64,000 nt of DNA from NCBI RefSeq assembly GCF_009903625.1, contig NZ_CP047569.1:3590001-3654000 (forward strand), written 5' to 3'. Position numbers and translations under genes: made by a program. The stretch is from Microbulbifer sp. ALW1. GTDB taxonomy: Bacteria > Pseudomonadota > Gammaproteobacteria > Pseudomonadales > Cellvibrionaceae. Position 1 is the stretch's first letter; the number at the start of each line of letters is the position of its first letter. The notes below the pieces were generated by a model that was not told where the DNA came from, did no database searches, and worked only from the letters and a program-made list of their open reading frames with translations. Below are positions 57,209-64,000 of this stretch, piece after piece.

Positions 57209-58042
57209 TTATACGGCAGTCTTATCGCCAAAGAGTTTCAGGGCCTTGGCCACTTTCTTGTCCACAATCCAGCGGAAAAGTCCGGTGTGACTGCGGGCCA
57301 GATAGCGAGTAAGTTTTGCCTTGAAGCCCGGAGTAATCATGAAGGTGCGCTTGCGCAGGCCATCGAGAATGCCCTGCACCGCCACATCGACCGGAAGCAC
57401 ACCGGCAAACTCGTTCACAATCTCCGTCACCTTGCTGCCGACCCGGCGCTCTTCTTCCAGCATCGGCGTAGAAATTTCGCCCGGACAAACCACCGATACA
57501 TCAATGCCTTTTGGCTTCAACTCCGTGCGCAGCACTTCCGCCAAACCGACGACGCCGAATTTCGATGTCGCGTAGGCACCGTGGGTATAGCTGCCGCACA
57601 TGCCAGCCAGAGACGCAATCAGGGCCAGGTGGCCACCGGGTTGCATATGTTTCAGCACTCCGGCAGCAAAGTTGCGGCTGCCGTAGAGATTAACGCGCAT
57701 GCTCTGATCAAACATGGCGTAGGACATTTCCGTAAATACGGCGGTGCGCAGGATCCCCGCACAATTGATGGCAAAGTCCGGAGCGCCCAAAGCGCTGGCG
57801 GCTTCATCCATTGCCTTTTCCACCGCTTCCGGGTCGGTGATATCCACCAGATAGCGCTCGACCCGTGCGTTTTGCGGTGACAGTCCCTGCAATTCATTCA
57901 GCAGCGCATCGTCGACCTTGAGGTCGAAGATCGCCACCGAAGCACCGTCCGCCAGCAGCGCACGGGTCAGGTTCAAACCGATACCGCTGCCACCACCCGA
58001 TACAAACGCCACCTTGGGCGCGCCGTGTTTCCAATTACTCAT
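57209..58042 (-). CDS. Short-chain dehydrogenase/reductase
   Basis: A 277-residue classical SDR. The cofactor site SGGGSGIG (14-21 or so), NAG-like INCAG, catalytic Ser in LIASLAG and the YATSK motif are clear. A C-terminal tail of about 40 residues (TRYLARSHTGLFRWIVDKKV) is amphipathic and may touch the membrane. NAD or NADP use is uncertain; Asp at the end of the second strand (AIFDLK) favours NAD. It starts 15 bases after the epimerase-like gene and is followed by fadD. Confidence 0.88.
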   Translation of the reverse strand: MSNWKHGAPKVAFVSGGGSGIGLNLTRALLADGASVAIFDLKVDDALLNELQGLSPQNARVERYLVDITDPEAVEKAMDEAASALGAPDFAINCAGILRTAVFTEMSYAMFDQSMRVNLYGSRNFAAGVLKHMQPGGHLALIASLAGMCGSYTHGAYATSKFGVVGLAEVLRTELKPKGIDVSVVCPGEISTPMLEEERRVGSKVTEIVNEFAGVLPVDVAVQGILDGLRKRTFMITPGFKAKLTRYLARSHTGLFRWIVDKKVAKALKLFGDKTAV

Positions 58043-58057
58043 AACTGTTCAAACCTT

Positions 58058-59074
58058 TTAAGCGGTCGCCGCAGCGGCAGACTTGTTGAAGTGTGCTTGC
58101 AGCTCGTCCATCGCCTGGTCGAAGGTGACCACGGGCGTATAGCCCAGCAGACGGCGTGCTTTTTCATTGGAAAATTCGTTCGGCCCGCCCATCAAGCGGT
58201 AAGACTGCCGCGTAATCATGGGGCGCTCTTTCTGTCGCAACAGGTGACCGACAAACTCCAGCACGGGAGCCAGGGTACGGGCAAGACCATTGGGGACAGA
58301 TTTGGGCGCAGGCGCGCCGGCGAGATTGGCCAGGCGCTGCAAATACTGCTGCCAGGTCACATCATATCCATCCGCGGCTATAAAAATGTCACCGTTTTTA
58401 CATTCTGAGCGCGCAGCGCCGATCAAAATGGCCACCAGGTTTTCCACGTGGACCAATCCAGCATCCCAGTCACCCTTGCCCAGCAGACAGGGCTGGCCAC
58501 TGCGCAATAGCTCCAGCATGGTGTTCACCCAGGGGCCGCTGCCGACGCCAAACACATTGGCCGGACGCACGATCGTCGCCTTGAGGCCGCTGTGCTTCAC
58601 TGCATCCAGAGTGACCCGCTCCTGTTCCTGCTTACAGAATTCGTACGGGGAACAGGGCTTGCCCAGTGGGCTCTCCTCATCCAGCTTGCCCTTGGCCAGC
58701 GCACTGGCATAGGCACAGACACTGGTGGTTACCACAAAGTGGGAATCCCAGCGCTGGGCCAGGTCGATGGCCTGCTCGGTACCGTGTACGGTGATATCCA
58801 CGTGGGACTGAAGCGCACCCCAGTCTCCGACAATCGCCGCAAGGTGAAAAATCGCATCCACCGGACCGATTTCTTCCGCCAGGCTGGTCAGTGTGCGCAC
58901 ATCGCCAATGACCATACGCAGCTGGTCACCCCAGGCTGCCCACTCTTCGGGCACAGGTTCCCCGGGCACCATCAAGGCGACAACGTTTACTTTTTCCGTT
59001 AATAGCTGGCGCACCAGGTGGCGGCCGATAAAGCCGCCAGCACCAGTCACGAAGGCCGAGTTCAACTGGCTCAT
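58058..59074 (-). CDS. NAD-dependent epimerase/dehydratase, 3-beta-hydroxysteroid-dehydrogenase-like
   Basis: A 338-residue extended SDR. VTGAGGFIGRHLVRQL is the NAD-binding site, HLAAIVGDW the downstream block, and SPYEFCK supplies the Tyr-x3-Lys pair; TTSVCAY supplies the Ser/Thr. The layout is closest to 3-beta-HSD/dihydroflavonol-reductase-type members acting on alcohol or keto groups of hydrophobic molecules. Second gene of the operon, 38 bases after the cupin gene. Confidence 0.86.
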   Translation of the reverse strand: MSQLNSAFVTGAGGFIGRHLVRQLLTEKVNVVALMVPGEPVPEEWAAWGDQLRMVIGDVRTLTSLAEEIGPVDAIFHLAAIVGDWGALQSHVDITVHGTEQAIDLAQRWDSHFVVTTSVCAYASALAKGKLDEESPLGKPCSPYEFCKQEQERVTLDAVKHSGLKATIVRPANVFGVGSGPWVNTMLELLRSGQPCLLGKGDWDAGLVHVENLVAILIGAARSECKNGDIFIAADGYDVTWQQYLQRLANLAGAPAPKSVPNGLARTLAPVLEFVGHLLRQKERPMITRQSYRLMGGPNEFSNEKARRLLGYTPVVTFDQAMDELQAHFNKSAAAATA

Positions 59075-59112
59075 AAAGACCTCTCCAGGCTCTTTTCAGA
59101 TGTAAGAGAGGC

Positions 59113-59646
59113 TTACTCGCCAACCACGATCATGTTTTCGCAGGTTTTGCCTTCGGCTTCGCACAGCGCGCGATAGACGGTCATGACCATTTTGGCATCG
59201 AGCACGCTGGTGACATTGCCGTCATCGTCGATGTTGACGTTACTGCCGAAGACCGCGAACCAGACTTCGGCATCTTCAGTGCAATCTTCAGATACGGTCA
59301 GGGTGTGTACGGAGTGCGCTGGCTCGAACAGGTAGGAACCCGCCTTGTTCACCTTGTCCGGGTACTCTTTATAGAACCATTCGCCAGCGGTGGTCACGGC
59401 GAATACCGGGCCCGTGTGATAATGCGTGTCAACACAGAAGCCGGGTTTGAATTTGTTTTTGATTACCCAGAGGTTCTGGTTCAGGTCTACGTGCAGCACC
59501 TGCAGCAGGGAACCGTCCGGCAGGGCAACCCACGGCAGGTCGGCTTCCTGAATCAGGATCGCTTCACGGGCATGGTCACGGGATACTACGCCGCCGGTTT
59601 GCATTGCCGCCAGCATCTCAAGAATCGGGGTCTTTGTGTCACTCAT
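59113..59646 (-). CDS. Cupin protein, 2,4'-dihydroxyacetophenone dioxygenase-like
   Basis: A 177-residue single-domain cupin. The metal motif is seen as DTHYHTGPVFAVTTAGEW and then FEPAHSVHTL, giving His-x-His...Glu and a later His. Members of the 2,4'-dihydroxyacetophenone dioxygenase family cleave a C-C bond next to a ketone using non-haem iron; the resemblance is moderate, so the reaction is not assigned. First gene of the operon, divergent from the AraC regulator. Confidence 0.8.
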   Translation of the reverse strand: MSDTKTPILEMLAAMQTGGVVSRDHAREAILIQEADLPWVALPDGSLLQVLHVDLNQNLWVIKNKFKPGFCVDTHYHTGPVFAVTTAGEWFYKEYPDKVNKAGSYLFEPAHSVHTLTVSEDCTEDAEVWFAVFGSNVNIDDDGNVTSVLDAKMVMTVYRALCEAEGKTCENMIVVGE

Positions 59647-59764
59647 CGCGCATCTCCAGTAATTGAGTAGGTATTTGTTATTGTGTTTTCCCCCAGCCCT
59701 CCACAGACCTGAATCCAGGCGCGAGGGAATCTGCCCAGTCTAGGGAAGATGGCACAACCCCAAC

Positions 59765-59805
59765 TTGACTTTTTGCGAGTGCAATTTGACTATTTACGAA
59801 CACAA
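59765..59805. promoter_or_regulatory. Direct-repeat operator candidate between cupin operon and AraC gene
   Basis: TTGACTTTTTGCGAGTGCAA (59765-59784) and TTGACTATTTACGAACACAA (59786-59805) match at 15 of 20 positions and are offset by 21 bases, two helical turns. This is the usual geometry of AraC-family sites. They lie 27 bases upstream of the AraC start and about 120 bases upstream of the cupin start. Confidence 0.55.
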
Positions 59806-59831
59806 AACCTAGACAAAAGTCGAATACCCCC

Positions 59832-60857
59832 ATGTTCCTGATCCGCAGCGGTGCCATCGAAGGTTATGAACAGCTGGTCACACAGTATGGTCAGAATCCT
59901 ACGGCCCTGCTGCAACAATTCGGTTTCAGCAGCGCCCAGCTCCGCGACCCCAACACCTATGTTTCCTATACCCGCCTCGCCGACCTGCTGGATACCACCG
60001 CCCGTATCTGCTCCGCGCCGCTCTTCTGCCTGAGCCTGGCTGCCGAGCAAAGTGTGCTGGCCCTGGGTGAAATAGGCCTTTCTATTCGGCAACAATCCAC
60101 CCTGGCGGACGCCCTGACCTACTCCAAACACCACATCAGCCTGCATGCCTACGGCGTGCACCTACAGCAGGTTCCTCGCGGTGATACGCTGGAGTTACAA
60201 CTGACGTTCGACTTTTCCAATGCCAGCGGCCTTGCCCAGCTCATGCAGCTAAGTGCCGGGCAGGCGTTCAATCTGGTACTGCAGATGGTCGGGACTTCCG
60301 GCGGCAATCTAAAGTTGCACCTGCCACAACCAGCCCCCACTGCCGCAGATTCATCGACAATCAGCGCACCAGCCGCGTATCGCGACCATATTTCCTATGG
60401 CAGCAATTTTGCCGGCGTCAGCTTTCCACACAGCTGGCTGTCGCGAAAACCCCATTACGATGAACAGTTGCTGCGGGAACATTTCCAGCAACGTATCCGC
60501 TTGTTGCAGTCGTTATACCCCGGCAATCTGCAGGCCCAGGTCTGCCATATCATTGGCAACCTGCTGCCGAGCGGAGAATGCAGTATCGAGCGGGTCGCCT
60601 CCAGCCTGAACCTGCACCCGCGGGTATTACAAAAAAAACTGCAGCAAGACGGCACCAGCTTCCGCGAATTACTACAGCAGACACGTATGGAGGTCGCCAA
60701 ACGCAACCTGCAACACAGCCACCTCAGCATCACCGACCTGGCACTCAACCTGGGTTATGCAGATGTAGCGATATTCAGCCGCAACTTCAAACGCTGGACA
60801 GGGATGTCACCCAGTAAGTGGAAAACCCAGCGCCAAGCCAAGGCCAGCGACCTATAA
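59832..60857 (+). CDS. AraC-family transcriptional regulator (arabinose-binding-like N-domain)
   Basis: A 341-residue regulator of the OruR/ArgR-like AraC group: an N-terminal ligand domain of about 230 residues (LIRSGAIEGYEQLVTQYGQNP, then QQSTLADALTYSKHHI) and a C-terminal double helix-turn-helix (about 255-335: SSLNLHPRVLQKKLQQDGTS, ITDLALNLGYADVAIFSRNF, GMSPSKWK). No membrane segment. It is divergent from the cupin-epimerase-SDR-fadD operon and probably controls it in response to its substrate. Confidence 0.92.
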   Translation: MFLIRSGAIEGYEQLVTQYGQNPTALLQQFGFSSAQLRDPNTYVSYTRLADLLDTTARICSAPLFCLSLAAEQSVLALGEIGLSIRQQSTLADALTYSKHHISLHAYGVHLQQVPRGDTLELQLTFDFSNASGLAQLMQLSAGQAFNLVLQMVGTSGGNLKLHLPQPAPTAADSSTISAPAAYRDHISYGSNFAGVSFPHSWLSRKPHYDEQLLREHFQQRIRLLQSLYPGNLQAQVCHIIGNLLPSGECSIERVASSLNLHPRVLQKKLQQDGTSFRELLQQTRMEVAKRNLQHSHLSITDLALNLGYADVAIFSRNFKRWTGMSPSKWKTQRQAKASDL

Positions 60858-60878
60858 CTGGCGAGTCTCCCCGGCTCG

Positions 60879-61922
60879 TTATGTAAACAGTGCTGCCGTG
60901 CGATCAAACAGCCACCAACTTGCGGTTCCGCCAATAACATAGACCAGCACCAGCGTTGCAGTAGCCCCGGTAGCCAACATTCTCGATGCCGGTACCCGGG
61001 CGTATTCAAACAACTGGCGTACCAGCCAAACTAGTGCCGCCACCAGGCCAATAAACAGCACCTGACCGGCTTCCACACCCAGATTGAACGCCAGTAGCGA
61101 ACCGGCAATTGCCTGCTGCGGCACACCGATATCTGCGAGTGCTCCGGCGAAACCCAGGCCGTGTAGCATTCCAAATCCCAGCGCCACTGCCCAGGGGTAG
61201 CGGATCGCCAGCGTCGAGCGCCCCCGTTGCTTGAGCCGTATCTCGCTGGCAACAAAAACAATACTCAGGGCAATCACCGCTTCCACCGGCGCCTGTGGCA
61301 CCGACACCACGCCCAGTACCGACAGCGCGAGAGTCACACTGTGAGCAAGAGTAAATGCGGAAATGGTGACTGCCAGGGAGCGCCAACCACTCACCAGCAA
61401 TAACAACACCAGTACGAACAGCAGGTGGTCGATCCCCAGCAGAATGTGCTCCACTCCCAACACAAAATAGGTCGCGAACCAGCCGTCCGCAGCTTCGCCC
61501 GCATTTGCGGAAAACTGGTAACGGGGATTTTCCGGCACCAGTCGCATAACCTGCTCACGCCCATCGAGCCACGTCACGCGCATCAACACATCGGTCATTG
61601 TCTGCTCGAGCCCGGCCACCACCAGCGTGGCGCCAGTCAATCCAGCAGGGCTCTCAATTTGCCAGCGCTCGCTATACATACCGTTGGCCAAACCACCGAT
61701 ACTGCGATTGCCAACAACAACATCACCCTGAAACTTTACATCCAGAGACAGCTTCATCTGACCGCGCGCGGGCACCCGCCACACCACATCGAATACCTGC
61801 GGCGCCTGCTGTGTCACCTGCAGATAGGCCGGCCGTAATTCGTGGGCCAAACTGTTATTGGCCAGCACGACACTCGCCAGAACCGCCAGTAAAAACAGCA
61901 GCTGCGACAGCTTCGCTTTCAT
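60879..61922 (-). CDS. HupE/UreJ-family membrane protein
   Basis: A 347-residue protein: signal-like N-terminus (ending SLAHE), a periplasmic domain to about 150, then six or so membrane segments with the family motif EHILLGIDHLLF and LGFGMLHGLGFAG. HupE and UreJ are linked to nickel or cobalt entry, but this long form with an N-terminal domain has no assigned substrate. The ATG overlaps the end of the upstream isomerase gene by four bases, so they are coupled. No hydrogenase or urease genes are nearby. Confidence 0.84.
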   Translation of the reverse strand: MKAKLSQLLFLLAVLASVVLANNSLAHELRPAYLQVTQQAPQVFDVVWRVPARGQMKLSLDVKFQGDVVVGNRSIGGLANGMYSERWQIESPAGLTGATLVVAGLEQTMTDVLMRVTWLDGREQVMRLVPENPRYQFSANAGEAADGWFATYFVLGVEHILLGIDHLLFVLVLLLLVSGWRSLAVTISAFTLAHSVTLALSVLGVVSVPQAPVEAVIALSIVFVASEIRLKQRGRSTLAIRYPWAVALGFGMLHGLGFAGALADIGVPQQAIAGSLLAFNLGVEAGQVLFIGLVAALVWLVRQLFEYARVPASRMLATGATATLVLVYVIGGTASWWLFDRTAALFT

Positions 61923-62809
61923 CGCGCAGCCACCTCATCTGCGGGTTCAGCGCTGGCAAGCTGCCGCACACCGGGATCAACATCCATACGTACACGATAG
62001 CCTTGGCGCAATTGGCGATACTGACTCTCCAGTGCATCGCCGTGGGCTTGTGCCTGCCAGTCACGCAGCACCTGCGACCGGACACTGGCAAAATCCGCGC
62101 TGGCCTGCGCGGTGTATTCCTCAACGAATACGAGATGCATGCCGTATTCTGAATGCACGGGCCCCACCCACTGTCCCCGAGGCTGGTCAAGCACCGCTTC
62201 AGCGAATCCAGTACCCAGTTGTTTATTCACTTCTTCCAATGAGGCCTGAGTGAACTGTCGCGGCAACAAGTGACTGTCACCAGCGGTCGCCCATTTTTCT
62301 CCATCGGCCAGCGCGGCAAGGGCCATCTCCGCATCCTGCTCAGGTTCAGCCCGTCGATCAACATTAAAATAAATCTGACGGAAGCTCAGCCGCGCCGGAA
62401 GCTGGTAGCGATCCCCATTGTCCCGATAGAACTGCTGCAGTACTTCTGTTTCTGGCTCCACCGCGTTCACCAGATCCCGCGCGAGGAATTCCATTTTCAG
62501 CCGCAGGCGCCGACGAATTACCGTATCGTCGGCTTCCAGGCCGAGTTTCAGGGCCTCGCGGTAAAGCACTTCCTCGCGCACGAGGTTGTCCACCAGCTTC
62601 TGTATCTCCTCATCGCTCGGTGGGCGCTGCCAGCTTCGCTCAAACACTGCCGCAAGGTGCTCGATCCGGCTTGGCGTAATCACGATCTCTTCCGCGTCTG
62701 CGTCACCGCCAAACAGGCCATCAATGGCGAACAGCAAGCCGCCAATCAAAGCGAAGTGCAGCAGGGGGTCGCGCAGCAATGGGACTTTTTTCAAATTCAT
62801 ATCAACCAC
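61919..62809 (-). CDS. Parvulin-type peptidyl-prolyl cis-trans isomerase
   Basis: A 296-residue protein with one N-terminal membrane anchor (LLHFALIGGLLFAI), a helical segment (PSDEEIQKLVDNLVREEVLYREAL) and a PPIC-type region (RLSFRQIYFN ... GFAEAVLDQPRGQWVGPVHSEYGMHLVFVEE). It should act in the periplasm as a folding helper like PpiD/SurA-type proteins. It lies between the DUF3604 gene (30 bases upstream) and the HupE/UreJ gene, so it may serve the folding of one of them. Confidence 0.85.
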   Translation of the reverse strand: MVDMNLKKVPLLRDPLLHFALIGGLLFAIDGLFGGDADAEEIVITPSRIEHLAAVFERSWQRPPSDEEIQKLVDNLVREEVLYREALKLGLEADDTVIRRRLRLKMEFLARDLVNAVEPETEVLQQFYRDNGDRYQLPARLSFRQIYFNVDRRAEPEQDAEMALAALADGEKWATAGDSHLLPRQFTQASLEEVNKQLGTGFAEAVLDQPRGQWVGPVHSEYGMHLVFVEEYTAQASADFASVRSQVLRDWQAQAHGDALESQYRQLRQGYRVRMDVDPGVRQLASAEPADEVAAR

Positions 62810-62839
62810 TCGATAACCGTCAACAACCCATTCGATAAA

Positions 62840-64000
62840 TTACCGCGCTTGCGGCGTGTACCAGATGGGCGAACTCCAGGCGCGCTCCTGAATCGATACC
62901 GGAAGGTCTTCGCGGGGTTTACGCCCCAGTGCCTTGGCATCATAGGTGGACCAGCGCGGCGTTGGGATTTCCAGCACGCGCACGTAGTAGAAGGCGTGCT
63001 GCTGAGGCTGAAAATTATCGTCTCGCCATACCACCGACAGCTGAGCGTCTCCGATCTCGTTGGTGTAGGTAGCTGTAGACGGGTCGACAGTATTACCCAC
63101 CGGTGCCACCTTGCCGTCTGAATCGGCAACGCGGCCATCGGACAGGGCCACATCAAAAATCGCTTCGCGCTGTTCGCCATCTTCGACCCAGCCTTTCACC
63201 ACCTGAATACGATCCAGGTTTGCACCGGCACTGTCTTTCATGGCGCTGATCAGGAATACCGGCTTTTTACCGCCGCCTGCACTGGGCAAATCGCCACCCA
63301 TGGGCACGCCCGCGTCGTAAGCCTGTTGCAACCAGTCTGCTTTGCTGAGGGTGTCATCGCTAAAATCCCAGCCGCCGAAGAAACGCAGTTTCATGCGGGT
63401 GCCGGAGGTTGCATAGGTTTCCTTGCGCATCAACGCCGCGTAGATTGCCTCGCGAGTATTTTCAGGTGCCCACACGGCCGCGAGACCACCGGAGCTGAAC
63501 TCGCGTACACGGCGATTGTTGATGTCGTCACCGGGAAGCGGGCCGTCGAGGCGTTTCTCGGGTGTTGCTTCAAAAGCGAATTTGCCGGTGTGGTTGTCTT
63601 CCTCCACCGAGGCCGCTGCATTGTGGGTATCGGAATCGCCGATCAAACCGAATTTGTAGGGGTTGCCACGCCCGTCTGCGGCCATCGACAATCCATCGAG
63701 ATAAGCTTGCCGTGCGTAGCCGCCTTTCTTGTGCTCCGGCACCGCCGCGGTACTTGCGGACAGCAGGTAGTCCCACAGTTCAAAGCCGGCAAACTCGTCG
63801 TTCGGCGACAGCAGCGGATGGGTTTCCGAGGAACCCTTGATCTGGCTCACCTCGTACAGCGGCTCATTGGCGAGGCGCGCCTCAATGTATTCTGCCGACA
63901 GCGGCTCACCGTCCGCGGTTACGGTGGGGAACATCAGGCCGTCACTGGCGTTGCCGTTGTGGCTGATTGCCAGCAACGTGGCGCCGTTGGCGCGGGCGCG
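62840..64000 (-). CDS. DUF3604 domain protein, C-terminal part (cut by the right edge)
   Basis: The frame is open from the right edge (64000) to a stop at 62840, giving 386 codons; the start lies outside the window. The sequence has the DUF3604 pattern: AISHNGNASDGLMFP, GLIGDSDTHN, YGFLAAVW-like SGGLAAVWAPENTREAIYAAL, and GTRMKLRFFGGWDF. The His/Asp residues suggest a PHP-like metal phosphoesterase fold, but no activity is established for the family as far as I know. First visible gene of the DUF3604-isomerase-HupE trio. Confidence 0.87.
   Translation of the reverse strand, partial: RARANGATLLAISHNGNASDGLMFPTVTADGEPLSAEYIEARLANEPLYEVSQIKGSSETHPLLSPNDEFAGFELWDYLLSASTAAVPEHKKGGYARQAYLDGLSMAADGRGNPYKFGLIGDSDTHNAAASVEEDNHTGKFAFEATPEKRLDGPLPGDDINNRRVREFSSGGLAAVWAPENTREAIYAALMRKETYATSGTRMKLRFFGGWDFSDDTLSKADWLQQAYDAGVPMGGDLPSAGGGKKPVFLISAMKDSAGANLDRIQVVKGWVEDGEQREAIFDVALSDGRVADSDGKVAPVGNTVDPSTATYTNEIGDAQLSVVWRDDNFQPQQHAFYYVRVLEIPTPRWSTYDAKALGRKPREDLPVSIQERAWSSPIWYTPQAR

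Overview
The window looks like chromosomal DNA from a marine, polysaccharide-degrading gammaproteobacterium. The best guess is Cellvibrionales, close to Microbulbifer, and this is inferred from the housekeeping gene order (tilS-pyrG-kdsA-eno-ftsB-ispD-ispF-truD-pcm-nlpD-rpoS) together with a TonB-receptor/GH3/GH5 glucan locus. No rRNA, tRNA, CRISPR array, phage gene or complete insertion sequence was found.

Layout. 1-3.7 kb: a partial MFS transporter behind an intrinsic terminator, a type-B carboxylesterase and a histidine phosphatase. 3.8-12.6 kb: pepN, a gamma-glutamyltranspeptidase, and divergently the ydbH-ynbE-ydbL set (AsmA-like lipid-transport bridge). 12.7-25.1 kb: a long minus-strand block of core genes read in the order tilS, pyrG, kdsA, eno, ftsB, ispD, ispF, truD, pcm, DUF368 (popT-like), nlpD, rpoS; surE is missing from its usual place between truD and pcm. 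A strongly folded inverted-repeat element lies between eno and ftsB.

25.3-42.5 kb is the most interesting accessory region, a probable beta-glucan utilisation locus. It has a membrane-anchored AraC-type regulator, a secreted GH5 with CBM6 and ricin-like modules, a TonB-dependent receptor, two GH3 enzymes (one probably periplasmic, one a lipoprotein), a GH5 lipoprotein with a second module apparently inserted in its catalytic domain, a sugar/H+ symporter and a DUF4380 protein. A matching dyad (CGTTCGA-N15/16-CGAACG) lies upstream of both the regulator/GH5 pair and the TonB receptor and is a candidate operator.

42.7-49 kb: a DegV protein, then four envelope genes (MetA-like outer-membrane protein, FadL, DUF2092, DUF6515) facing a phospholipase-D-type lipoprotein. 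49.1-60.9 kb: a Baeyer-Villiger-type monooxygenase, an AT-rich 960-bp gap, a large secreted subtilase, then a lipid-modifying operon (cupin, epimerase-like dehydrogenase, SDR, acyl-CoA synthetase) divergent from an AraC regulator, with a 21-bp-spaced direct repeat between them. 60.9-64 kb: HupE/UreJ membrane protein, parvulin-type isomerase and a DUF3604 protein cut by the window edge.
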